A stretch of DNA of 64,000 nt from Trachelipus rathkii (taxonomy: Eukaryota; Arthropoda; Malacostraca; Isopoda; Trachelipodidae), in assembly GCA_015478945.1 (NCBI GenBank), contig JABUQX010078328.1, positions 67,501 through 131,500 on the forward strand, read 5' to 3'. Positions 1 to 13,400 of this stretch are shown here, piece after piece (the stretch's first letter is position 1; each line of letters begins with the position of its first letter). Below the pieces are notes generated by a model, which searched no databases, was not told the origin of the DNA, and saw only the letters and a program-made list of their open reading frames with translations. The position numbers were made by a program, and so were the translations under genes.

Positions 1-125
1 AAAATATGCTTCATTTTGCAAATATTACTTAAAATTGTTAAAAACATTTTATATTTACACTTAATTTTTTATTCTTTTTATTAAAAATATCAAGTGCATC
101 AAGTAAAGACTCAAATAAGAACTTT

Positions 126-622
126 TTGAGTAACGCCACGCAACTAGAAGAGATTCTCACCTTTCTCTTTAAAAATAGAGACACAATAACACTATCTAAA
201 GGCCCTGTTGGGCTATGCAAATTAAATACCTATTCCGTTAAACTCATGGAGGGGAGTCCCTGGTACGTATATGCTAGGTCCTATCGCCTTCCGCACAAAT
301 ATCTTGAGTATATTGCCGAATGGGTTGATGATTGCCTAGCAAATGAATATATTTAACCTAGCACATCTGCAAGGTTTTCTCCCCTTCTTCTCGTCCCTAA
401 GAAGGCAGGAGGGAAAATGAGAGTTGTAGTAGATTAACGGAAACTCAATTCTTATACAATCCCTGCAGGTTTCCGCTGCCAAACATTAGTGAATCACTTT
501 CACTGATTGGTAGCGCGCGTATCTTTTCCACGATCGATTTACTTAATGGCTTTTATCACTTACAGGTAGAACCAACGTCTCGAACATGGCGCTACACGGA
601 ATTTGGCCGGGTGAAGCATTAA
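126..622 (+). mobile_element. Ty3/Gypsy reverse transcriptase fragment
   Basis: This is the N-terminal half of a Ty3/Gypsy-type RT, which copies element RNA into DNA. An open stretch from 126 to 356 carries the RT entry motif YRLPHKYLEYI. After a stop the reading resumes in other frames with LLVPKKAGGKMRVVVD (about 378-436), then RKLNSYTIP, then FSTIDLLNGFYHLQVEP (about 519-570). These are the usual blocks 1-3 of Gypsy RT in the right order. The catalytic YxDD block, RNase H and integrase are missing because the match ends near 620, where unrelated sequence begins. Stops and at least two frame changes show it is dead or badly sequenced. The entry motif resembles that of the minus-strand Gypsy copy at 36-43 kb (YRLPHRYLEDI), so the two may share a lineage. 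The element probably extends left of the window. Confidence 0.8.
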
Positions 623-3600
623 TCTTGGCCGAAAATAACGGGAAAAAACCCAAGAAGCGGGGGACGGTTAATATGAAAAGTTGAATAAGATAATATTGTT
701 TTTTGGCATATTTATATTATCCATAAACTAAATAATGGAAAAATGGAAACTCGGAAAAGAAAAAAAATTGGGAAATTTTTCCCACCTACTTTTTTCTTCT
801 AAGTTTTGAGAATGGAAGGATATATAAATAATATTAATTGAAAAAACCCTTTAATTTCTATTTTCCTTATTTTGCCAACAAGTTACGCCCAAATATCTCC
901 CAATCATAATTTAAATAAGTTTAGCTACTTGCTTTATATATGATTTGCAAGTTTGATTGCGAAGAATTTAGCAAGACGAGTTCTTTCTTGTTAAGCTTGA
1001 CTCTTTACAAATATTTGGTAACAAATATTTTATTGTATTATAACATGGGGCTAAATATGGAAACCAAACAATGCACGCCCAACCAGAAATCCGTCCTCTG
1101 TTATGGACAGTCCCTTTTAACTAAATTTGGGGCTTAGAAAGAATGTATCCGTGTCAATTTTTAACTTGTTTTTCATTCTAGATTTTTTGCTCGTTTTTCC
1201 GGGGCGGGGGTTAATTTAAAGTTTCTTTTTAACCAATTACACTAAACCAGTAATTAAAATTTGCCACCAAGGAGGAGTGTGATTAGTTTTTAATAAAGTC
1301 GTTTTCAATGTTTTCCCTACACGGAAAGTGTACTATTTTTAGGCTGGTTCAATATCATGATGCATAATGCCCGAACAAATATTGGTTGAGATAATATCTA
1401 TATTTTGTACTGTACTGGGTTTAAGTATAATAAAGTTATTATTTGTCCTCTGCTCTGTTATAATTTTGAACTATCATTCATAAACTCTTTTTGTTACACA
1501 AGGCTACCAACTAAAAATTTTTTTTATTTCATTATTTCGGATCCTACATTAAATAAGGCACGTGTACTAGCCGTTTTTATTACAAACCTTTTTTTCCTTT
1601 TCGTTAAGGAACGGTTTTTTTGTTTGTTCCCTTTTGGGCTTTTTTTTAAGTTTTCTTCCGTTACCTTCTCTTGATTTATTGCAATTATTATCTTATTTAA
1701 TTCCCGCCGCTTTCACTCAGTTAATCACTCATGAGCCCCTGGGCGTATGAAATCACAAATTATTTGAACAAAGTGTTCATTTTTCTCCTTTTTAGGGCTA
1801 CTTTCCTAATTAACTTGTACAAAAGCTTTTTATTATTCCTCTATACAGTTTTTGTTTTTATTTATTTAAAAACAGCAATTAATTAATAATATTACCGAAT
1901 TAATTTCTCCCTTCACTATTAACAATATTAATATTCTTAATTACGTGCTTGCTCTAATCACTGACATGATGAAGGTCTTAGAGGATGTGCTTATACTATA
2001 TACTGATTATAATTCAATTTATTTATGCCTTAAATAACGTCAGTATAGATATGAATACATTGATTTAATTACAATAAAATAGAAATAAAAAATAGAGAGT
2101 GGCGATGAAATAAAAAAATTTTAAAGAAATATATAACATGGAACAAAACCCGGTGTTTAGAGCCCCGTTTTGGGTCACGCATTTTTGGGCAATAATAATT
2201 TTAAAAACGGGCCTCAAATAACCAAGCATCGTTTCTTCTCTTGGCCCTGTTGATACGAGTTTTTTCTTTCGCGCCGTTTTTTTTTCCATTTTTTTTGAAA
2301 AATTCAACTGGGGAGTTTTTTTTGGCAGAATGTTTTTTAAAACGAACCTATTTCTCTTCTGTATCTTTCGTGCATTTGGTCGTTTGCTTCATGTTTTCCC
2401 GGCGCTTTCGGGGGGTAGAAAAAGACGAAAACTGGGCCATCTTGCTTCTTTTTTCTACTAGTTTTACTTTGCAATATTTGTATGCAGAGTATGGCCCCTT
2501 TGCCCTTGATCGACCTGACTCTTCAGATTCTTTTTCACGGGCTGCATGACGCCCAATTCGCTACCCCGGGTGAAAGATAAGTGAAAAAACTTACCGATTT
2601 GATAGTGTGAAGTTGAGATTGTAATTTTTTTCTAAAAGCCAGTTATAGAGGTTTCGATGCCATTTTAACTTTTTATCTTTTTATAGTTTTTATGTTGTCT
2701 GGAGGGTTTGTTCTGTATCGGGAGGCATCATAAGCAACAATATTTTCGGGCTGATTTCTTCTTATAATAAGCACGAGCCAAGCACTTTTTATTGTGTCCT
2801 GGTTTTATTTTTGCTGAACATAATTTTCGCTTAAGCACCTATGGCCCCCGTTGTCGCCACTTTATTTGCGAGCCCCCGAATTTTTTTTCGCTGTCTCCCG
2901 CTCTGGCTTTTAGCGATAGTATTGGTTGGTATCAGGAGTGCCTGACAGGCGGTCTTATTTGCGTTCAGCTTCTTCTTTTGTCTTTCTTTAAAAATATTGT
3001 TTTTATATTTATTATTAATTTTATATTTTTTTTTTATTACTTTTTTTATTTTGTTTTTTTTTTTTGTTTCAACGTTTCGAGAAAACGTCTTTCGCTTCTC
3101 AATCAACGTTGATAACTTACAATTTTTGACATCTGATAACGGCCATACAATCAATCGCAACTGTATGCTATTTTAAATAATATATTAATTATGACATTTC
3201 ACTATTTACTAGATAAGTTAGTTCTCTGTTTTTTTCATTGACAGAAAAGTAAGCGACCAAAAGGTTTTACAAAAAAGAACATTATTTTTTTCAGTACGCG
3301 GAGGTTAAAAGCCATTTTCGTTTGTGTGGTTTTCTTATGCTAGGTCATTATTTTTAATTTTGGGGTGGTTTTTAGTTTTTTTTAATATTTCTCTTTATCC
3401 TTTTTATAACTTCCTTCTTTTTTACTTTTGTAGTTTTTTATTTCCTACTCTGTTTTTTTTTACCCACTTTGATTTTTTAATCACGCCACGGCGCAAGCCC
3501 CCTTTGCTTTTTCAGGACGGCACAGCATTAGCTTCCTTTATTTCTTAAGTGTAGTTTGGGTTTATGTATTTTGAATTTTTTTTTGGTCCGCTCCTGCACC

Positions 3601-6600
3601 TAAATCATTAAACGCAATTTTTTCTATTAACCGGATGTTGCAAAATTAACGAACCCAAGAGGGGCCCCCGGGGGGCCTAATGTGTTTTTACCCCGCTGTT
3701 TGTTTAACAACCAAAGCGCAGCGATTGACAGCAGGGGGGATTCGATAAAAGACACGCCTGATAACCCCGATGTTTCGCCCTTCCCATTCACCCAGAGAAA
3801 AATACTTTTTAAAGGATTGTACGAAAAAGGGGTGAGGTTATCTCGCGTCGAAATGCGCACAGAGATTGTTGATCGGGATTGCCTTCGGCACTAATGAAAT
3901 AAGACAAAATATTTTTTTTCTTATTCTAAATATGTACTAATGACGCATGCATAAAGGAGGGACGCGTGGAAAAAAGATTCGATATATAATTTATAGCGTG
4001 TGTCTTATAAGACGTCCGAGTTTTATTCAGTGATAGATATCCTATACGGAGTTAACTTTGCCACCTCCGTTTCAAATATTCTGAGAGTTCGTACCGCCAA
4101 GGTTTCCGCTCGGACGGTTTAGCTCTCTTTTGGGCAGAGGCCAGTAAAAACGGGGAAAAAATGAACGCGGACACCCGACTGATTCTTAGTTATACTTTTC
4201 TTAAAAAATCCGAATGGCGGGCCGCGACAAACGGGGCGGGGGCGGGCGGACTTTTGGGGAAAAGATAAGCACATATAAATGTGACAAAGGGAGGTCTAAA
4301 ACTTATCTGTTTGGAAGCAAAAAATTGGAGAAAAAAAAAGTGCATTTTTGCCCCCCCTTATTTTTTTTTTTTTAATCCAAAATATATATATATTTTTATT
4401 TTTTTTTTCGGGGTTTTTTAATTTTTTTTTAAGAAAAAAGTTTCCCTCCGGGGTAAACGCTTCCCTTTCCGGAACAAAAAGCGGGGGTTTTATTTTCTGA
4501 AATCCGTTTTGGGCTGTCCCCGAACTTTTTCTTCGTCGGGTCCGAAACCGCCCGGAAAGTTTTTTTTCTTTTTCCGTTTTTAAATTCCCGCATTTTATAT
4601 ATACATAAAGTTGAAATTTGGCGGTATTGTGATGGTTAATTTTTTTTGTTTGGAGAAAAATTGCGAGATTTTGCATAGTGCCTGCCGGGATTCTAGCAAA
4701 GAGCACAAAATCTGGGGATGGCTCAGGGACCGCTACGCATTAATTGTTTTTTACTAAACAATTCTTCTTCGAAATCGACGGCCTGTCGGGTGCATATTTA
4801 AAATACTGGACGCCCCACGCGTTAGTAGAAGGGAGTCGTATGAGTCCCTCTCTGTATAAGGACAGTGGGACGGCGAGGTGGGGTTTTTTTGTATTTGTTT
4901 TATTCGGTGTGGAACTGCTTCGCTTTGCATCGCTTTTGTCTCAGGTTGTAATTTTCGGCTTTCTTGGTTTTTTTCCAGTGACTGGTTAAATAAAACTTTC
5001 TTGTTCTGTATTGAATAAGGCTGTGGTGGAATAAGCTCTATCCTTTCGGTCTGAATAACTTCACCCCACAATAATTAAAGTTTGCCTTTTTCATCAATGA
5101 TATCCATCAGAGGTGGGTAAAATGAAATAAAGACTCCTCTTTTTCTCTATTTCCTCCTCCTCGTTCTGTCTTTTTTTTCTCTCCTTTTCCGTTCAGGCAC
5201 TAATATAAAGGACTTTTACACACCAGAGAGAACATTGGATAAATTTAAAAATTTGCTTTTCCTTGTTTACTCGGCCAACTTGATTAAAACCATGAGGGGC
5301 TCTTGTTCGAGATCTTCGCGGCCTGAAACCTCGAAACAATGGTCTGATGCCGAAAAAACACTTGACGTTTGCCGACGACACCAAACTCCAACATGTACTT
5401 TGGGGGTGTTGGCATCTTCTGTTTTTTGTCCGAGCGAAGTTGCGTTTGGAACACTTGTTTAATTTGGCTAGATAAAAAAAAAAAAAACCTTTTTTAAAAG
5501 AGGGGAAAAATAACAAAATATCACAAGAAAATTTAAGTTTAAAGGATTACCTAAACGAAAATTATTAGAAGATTCAAGAAATATACAATCCTTAGACCAT
5601 TTTGTTTGAACAGTTTTTTGTTAATTATTGAGAAAAATTTGGGATTCGAGCCGGGCACGAGCTAACCAAGCCAAACGGATGGGGAAGCGAAGCGGGCGTT
5701 TCCCGGGGGTAACATGTTTCGCAAATTTAAACAGAAGCAAATTCCGAAAGGAGGCAAATCCTGCACAACCTCTCACATTGAGTCTTTCTAAGATAAATTT
5801 TGTTTTTGTACTTACCTTTAATTCGTATACTATTTGGGGGAAGTCCGAATATAAGATTTGGCAGCTCTGCCCTTAAAAATTTAAGAGGGTTTTCTTTTAG
5901 TACTTTAATTTCTTTTTTTAATTCTTCATTCTCCTTATGGTTTTCATAAAGCTTTTTTCATTATCTCAAACCCCGAGAATTTTTTTATTATATAAACGCT
6001 ACTACTTCAGTCTCAATAGTAGATAAATAAAAATATAGTACCACCCAGATATTAACTATAATCTATTAATATTTCAAATTGCAACTACTTAACGTACTTA
6101 ATGATCTATTATAGAAACTATATACAAAAGACTAAATCACAATTGGTTTTACAAATAGTTTTTGGGTTTTTACTCATTATTATTCTATCTTCTATGTTCT
6201 TTAATAGGTTGATCATAACTTTCATCTTCATCAATTTCTTTGTTGCTTTTTTTTAAAATGGAATAAAATTAACCTAAACATTCCCAATTTTTTTTTGGCT
6301 TCTAAACTTTTCCACTGAAAATGAAAAATATTTTTGGAGCGAAAATCACCAGCCATGCAGAATAAAGAAATAGATTGTTAAGAAAGAATCTGTGTATGTG
6401 TTTGGGTGCTTTGGGTAACACGGGGTAAAAAACTTTAAATATCAATTTTTGCATGGAAAAAAAATTAAAAGGGAAACAAGATTTTCCTAACAATTTGATA
6501 GTTAGTTATCAAAGCAATTATTCTAACATAAAAGAACGATGGATTGGATATGATGGGAATAAATAAGATTATGTACATTTTATAGGTATTAAAACAAAGA

Positions 6601-9000
6601 TCAAAAAGTGACTAGGTGTTTGCAGGCTGTTTCCGAAAAGTAAAAACATTTTGCGCCATGAAATAATAATAATAATTAACGATCATCTGCATTAACAAAC
6701 ATCGCTCCTTCTAAGAAAATAAAGTTGGATTTATTTAATTCAGCAGGCAGGAACGACGTTTTAATTACCCCCATTTTTTGAAAAAAAAACAGCACATGAA
6801 GGGGAGAAAACAAATAAGAAATGATAAAAAATAATAAAAAAAATCAAGAAATAAAGATATGGAAAAAAAGAAGAATTTTTCAGTTTTTTGCCCTGAAAAT
6901 CACAACAATTCGGCTTTTTCCCATTCATGGTAAAGGAGACAATTAAAAATAAAGTCCCCAGCCTTTTTTCAGAAAGCCTCCTTTTATTATTTTCCCAACA
7001 TCTTTCGCCAGCTCACAGAACTTTTTTGAAAGAGGGCCAGAATTGAAAGATTGTCCGACCGAAAAAGTGAAACTCATCCCTCTTAAGGAAAGTAAATACT
7101 TTTATTGTTTTTTCGTAGAAAAGGACCGCAAAAAGTACTAAAAGTTCAAAATTCGCAACAAACAAATGGGACTTTCACGAAATAAAAAACCATCACGGAA
7201 AGAAAAGAAGAAAGACAAAAATTCCGATATAAGGGACATGAGAAAATTTAAAGCGTGGAGCTCGAAAGGAACATGGAAAGAGAAGTGGGAGAAAGGCCGG
7301 GGAGAAAGAGTTGAAAATACCCATAAATGAAAAACATTATTATGGGGCAAAGTTTGTTGCGGAAATAATTTCAGGTCTTAAATATCAGAATAAAAATTAA
7401 CGTTATGTGCCCTCCTTTTCATCATGTTTTGTATTGGCGAGGCTTTAGAAGCGTAAAATAAAAGTAAAACTTTGTTAAATATCTTTCTTCTTTGGAAGAT
7501 AGAAAAATAAAGATTTTAGATTTTTTCAGAAAAAGTTTGGAAATTAATGGCCCCAAAATAACACCAGCATCGCGGAAAAATTTTCGGGGAAAAAAACAAG
7601 CGGGGGGCGCACCGACATGGGGGAAAAAAAAAAAAAAAGAAGTTTTTTTGTTCCCCGTATTTGCCTTAAGAAATCATAGGAGATATATAAAGTAGCCTAT
7701 AATTTTAAAATTGAAAAAAAGGGAAAAGGTTCTTTGTTTGTTTCGCAGATATTCTAGTTTGGTTTATATAACGATAAGAAAAGGCCCTTCGATGAAATTT
7801 TTGTAAATGAATGAGTTATGCAATTCTACAACAAATTGTGCACAAAAATTTAGGTTAAGAAGGCAAATTAAGTAACTCCGGTTCAGGTTAATAGTTGATA
7901 TTGCAATAATAATACAAAATAAAAAATTAAGACTCAAGCAAATTTTTAAAAATATGGAAATAATAATTTATTTGGGAATTAAAATAGGCATTGGAAATAA
8001 AGTGCAGAAGAAAAGTTAACTCGGGTTTCCCACCGCGTTATTATATAATATGGTCTGATAAAATTTGAAATTTTAAAAGAGGTTTTTTTTTTCTTAAGGT
8101 GATAATTCTCCGCTCGGGGGGGTGCTTGATTAAGAATGAGGAGATAATCTCTCAATAAGTCTTTCATTTTTAAAAGATTTTTTAGAAACTGAAGAAAGTT
8201 TTTTTAATACTGAATTAATAAATGGCTGATATATGGGAATTTGTAAAGAGTCTTGAGAAGTAACGAAGTTTAATTGAGAATCGTTCTTGTAAAAACATTT
8301 AAAAATGTTATATAATGATTTCTTTGGGGCATTAAGATAAGGAATTAAAAAAAAAAAAAAGATAAATATTTTGTTACATAACCACGCACAAAGTCGCATA
8401 GAAAGACTAAAAAAAGCCTATTATTAACTTGAAAAAAAAAATTTAAAACATATTTTTGGTATAAATAAAATCGAAAGAAAAAAATTTAATTTTCCGGAGC
8501 CAGGGGGAATAAAAAAAACCATCTCATTAATTGAAGGTATGTATTTTTCTATTAAGGAATGACAACCTTTCGGAACAGAAATAATAAACAGAAATAAATT
8601 CCAAGTTCCCCAAAATTGTTTTCCGGGAATGAAAACAAAACAAATTTGAAAATAACGAAGGATTAATAGGGGTCGAGAACGAAAAAGAAGTTAAACATTT
8701 TTGTAGAAAAAAAATAGGAGTTTTTTTTTTGGCGGGTGTAAAGAATAGACTGGCCCCTCGCCCAGGAAGATTATCACGCTAAAAAAATAGGTGCACATAA
8801 TAGCTGAGGACCTACAGAAGAGCTGAATCAAAATTCCGTGGGCCCCACCCCCTCTCTAATAAGTCTAACGTGATAACCATGAATATTATGAGGTAATTGA
8901 GCAGTTTCCGATAGCCCACAAAAAAAGTTGGGCCCCGAATAACCCGATAAATGAGGGGTAAGATCCGTTGGCCCCCACATCAACAAGCCGGTGCCGGAAA
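623..9000. other. gene-free stretch rich in homopolymer runs
   Basis: I see no supportable gene here. Open frames of 60-136 codons exist (for example minus 4,296-4,706) but are made of Phe/Lys runs from poly(T)/poly(A) and lack conserved motifs. The texture is unusual: runs of 7-14 T or A and runs of 4-7 G or C are frequent (about 3,000-3,065, 4,350-4,440, 7,620-7,640), next to isolated GC-rich words. This looks either like a distinct decayed sequence class or like low-quality consensus with inflated homopolymers. Confidence 0.5.
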
Positions 9001-10480
9001 AATTGAAAAAACGACGAAAACGACAAGAGCTTTAATTAACCAATATGAAAGCAAAAACTAGGTAAAACTGGGAAAACCTACCACCGTATTGTTTTACAGT
9101 CCAAGGCAAAATCCAACAATTTTTTAGTCCTACGAGCTAAAAAAAATTTGGAAATTCTATGAAAGGACACACTACTAAATACATTTAACCTACAGCAAAT
9201 AAAAAAAATTCAAAATTTAAGAAGCTTAGAAAAAATTGGGCCTTACTTATTTTATAAATAAAATAATCAAAGCAGGTTTAAAGATAAGAAAAGAAGAATT
9301 TCGTAATTCTATTTTAAAATGATCAAGTGTTATTCTTTTTGGAATGAAAGGTTTTTAATTAAATGTAACTTAAGCAGTAGTTTTAAAAACTTTCATCTAT
9401 TCAAAAAAAATTATATGTACCAGCATTGATATCAAGGAACATAGCCACCTTTAATAGTTTTTCAAAGCTTCCTTTTTATTTTTTGCTTCATTGACTACTT
9501 TTTCTGAAACTCCCAAGTTCAATAGCCATTTACGACTTGAAAGGCTGGTTGTGACAAAGGTCAAACTATTTTTTACAACCTCATTGATAATGGATATTTG
9601 CAACTTTTCTCATAATTTATTACAGATAATTAGGATGATATACTAATTGAATATGTTTTCCCGGTATATTTGCAAATAATGAGAGACGCGTACAAACAGA
9701 CCAAATTATAAATAATAGCTGCTCAATTGAGATGCAGATTGTTAGCCATGATTTAGGGAAAGTAAAACATTTTAAGTGGGTCTTGGTTTTAGTTCGTTAA
9801 TGTTGAGAATATGCATAATAAAATGGCGGCATAGGTTTGCGTGATTGAAGTTATAGAAAATCGAGTATCTGTGATTCCAGAGTGGTTCGTAAAAAGCAGC
9901 TTATTGGTCTGATTCTGAGATATTAAAATTCAGGTTTAAATTTATTATGTGTGTTATAATGTGCCATTTACTGGTTAAGACTGATGTGTAAGATAAGGTT
10001 TGGGTGGCTGGTTGAGTGTTATTGAACTTAAATTATAATATTAACATTGGAAAAGGGCTTGTTAAACAATTATCGATTGTTTAAGAATTTTATAGTCTCT
10101 TTAAAACTATGATTAATTCTATAGAGTAACATTCTGCAGAATTGTTCAAGTTCACTTTTTGTCTCTATTGTAAATCAAAATGAGATTTTTTAAAATTAAT
10201 AAGATAGAGGGGAGGAGGTTTGAACAGTGACTCGGTCAGCAAAGCTTTTAGAAAGATAAAGGATTTTTAATCTATTGTTTATTGATGAATTCGTATAAAT
10301 ACTTTTTCTAGAGTACGAGAGCGTAGAAATACTTCTTCCTAAGTTATCGTTTGGTTTCCCTGACGTGGCTTACTTTCGGCGAGATTATTTGTTCGTGTCT
10401 CGTGTTAAAAAGAATGATGGCAAGCGTGGCTAGTGGTTCGATATTTAGTATTTTGTTTTTATTTCATTATACTATTGGTT
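9001..10480. other. AT-rich sequence without recognisable feature
   Basis: No open frame above 60 codons and no repeat of note. The homopolymer-heavy texture of the left side fades out and grades into the ATT-rich desert. Confidence 0.5.
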
Positions 10481-13400
10481 ATTACCATTTATTAATTTTT
10501 ATTTATTAATAAAAATGCCTAGAGCTAATCTCAGACGGATTAAAAGGATACCTAAATTGTAGATGAAAGGCTACCTAACCGAAATACGATTTGTAATTAT
10601 TAATTTATTATTATTTAGCATTCCCCTTTTTTATTTTTACCATCCAGATGATATTAAACCAATATTCTTTCCTAAGAAAATCATTTTATTATTAATTATT
10701 ATTATTATTATGTATTATTATTATTATTATTGATTTATTATTGATTATTGTTTTGATTATATTATTTATTTAATTATTTATTATTATTTTATTATTATTA
10801 TTATTATTATATTATTATTATTATTTATTATGTATTATTATTATTATTATTATTATTATTAGCAGAATAATTTTTTTATTTTTATTACTTTGGTCATGTT
10901 TATAATATTCTCATATATTTATTTCTTAATTATTATTATGTTATTTTAATTAAATTATTTATTTATTAATTATTATTATATTAATCTTCTTTTATTTCTT
11001 TTACCTCACAGATGATATAAAATATTTCTTTCCTGAAAGAAAATCAATTTTATTATTACATTAAATTATTATTATGACTATATTTCCAGATCTATCAAGA
11101 AGAATGTTATTTATATATTATTAATTATTATTATTTGAGTATAACATAACATAATATCATATAATCTATGTTTTAACCAAATTAGAATATTTCGAAAATA
11201 TTAGTGCAATGGAGTAAATGTACAAAGACTAAACTTATAATTATGATTTAATTATATCATTATTATTCCATTTGATTACCTTTTAATATATTAATTAATT
11301 TTTTTATAGTGGATTAAATGTATAGATAAGAGTTATTAAAAATATAGGATAAGACCACGGGTCTAGGGTGTAGTAGGGTATTAATACCTTATTTTATCAA
11401 TTTTATTATATATAATAACATATATTAGAATAATATGTTTAAATATTATTCATTATAATAAAAAAATGGCTTTATTATTTTAGGTATTAATATAAAATGT
11501 TAATTATTATTAGTATTTAAGATTTGGTATAATTTGGATATTTAATTATATAATTATAATTATTATTTAGTCTATTAAGTTACTATATTTTTCTTTAGTT
11601 TTACTATTATTTAATTTTTATTCTTTGAGAGTTGTTTCTGAATTAGCAGTATTTGCAATAATTTTGTTTTGTGAACCGATTATATTTAACATTAATATTA
11701 TTTATTCTTATTATTATTATTATTACCATCAATTGATTTATTTATTATAATACTAAACATTGTGACTCCAAGTATACTGTTTCTGCAAAATATTGGAGTT
11801 ATTATTCTAACTATACAATATTATAGCTATAATATTATATTATTCATTAAAATTATATATATTATTATTTAATTTTATTTATTGATTATTATTGACAATA
11901 ATTTATCAGAGCCGTATTATCCAGTTCATTGACTATTAACATAAATAATAGTATTGAATAGGATTATCCTTTTATGAGACTTATTTTTTTATTTATTTTT
12001 ATTATTTATATTTATTATTGTATTATTTTTATTATTTTATTTATAATTATTATTTATTTATTTTATTTATTATTATTTATTTTTATTTATTTATTATTAT
12101 ATTTATTTATTATTATTTATTTTATTTTTTTTATAAGTATTATTGATAATTATATGTATTATTCTATTATTATTAGTAGTAGTTATTTGTTAAAATTTTA
12201 TATAAATAATATCATAATTCTACAATGTTCAATATTAGAACTCTTGCCTTAATTACCTGTAGTATAGAGTAATAGAAGTATTTTTATTACCAAATTAATA
12301 AATACTAATTAATGTATATATTTTATACCTATATATATAAGTTCATTTCACATTATTATTATTATTATTATTATATCCATTATTTTGTTTAAAATTATCC
12401 TTTTACCTATTTTTTATTTTTAACTTGATTGAAAATTTGAATCTTTTTTGTTTGTAATGATCGTTTAATTGGATACTGTTAACATAGCTCACATGAGGCA
12501 AACCAATTTCATATAAACTTATATTGAGGAGTTTACCCTCTATCTTCTGTTGTGCTCTCTTTTTATAAGTAGAAGTAAAAGTTCTTTATCCTTTCATACA
12601 ATTATTATTATGATTAGAGTAAATTTATTAATTAGTTTTTATTCGTTTATTTATTAATATTTTTCATTCTTATTATTATATGTGAGCTTATTTTATTTAT
12701 TATATGGTTTTATTATTCACGTTATTATTATTTTTAGTATTTATATATATAATGTATCTATTATTATTATTATATGATTGATAGCAACTCTTTCAACCTA
12801 TTTATTATTACATCTATTTATTATTTATTACTCTACCGTTGAGTTTTGACAGAGATGAAAACTTGGGTTATTTTATATATTATATAATACATTAATATAT
12901 ATATTATATTTATCTTAATTTATAGCACTTCTATTATTATTATTATTGATATTATATTAATATGTTAATTATTATTATGTATATTATTATTATTATTTAT
13001 GTTTATTACTATGGTTTATCGTCATATTATGTAGAATTATTATATAGTAATTATTATATCATTAATGGAGCTAGTACGCTGTAATATATTATTTATTTAT
13101 ATCTATCTTTAATGAAAATAATTCTTAAAATTTGAAAAATATTTATAATTGATTCTAGCTATAAAATGTTAAATTATTTATTATTATTATTATAATTATT
13201 TTTCGATTATTAATTAGTAATTGTATTATTTTATAATTAAATATATTAATTAATTACATGTAATTTTTTATAAAATGTATTTGGTATATTTATTAAAATT
13301 TTTCCTTCACTATTTTTAGCCCCTCATTTAAGAATAGTTTAAAGGGGAAATATTGAACGAATTCTTAATTTCATTGGGTATGTCTACCCCTTATTTTCAT

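Noticed and set aside
4296..4706. 136-codon minus-strand frame
   Set aside because: Dominated by Lys and Phe from poly(T)/poly(A) runs; no motif and no codon signal.
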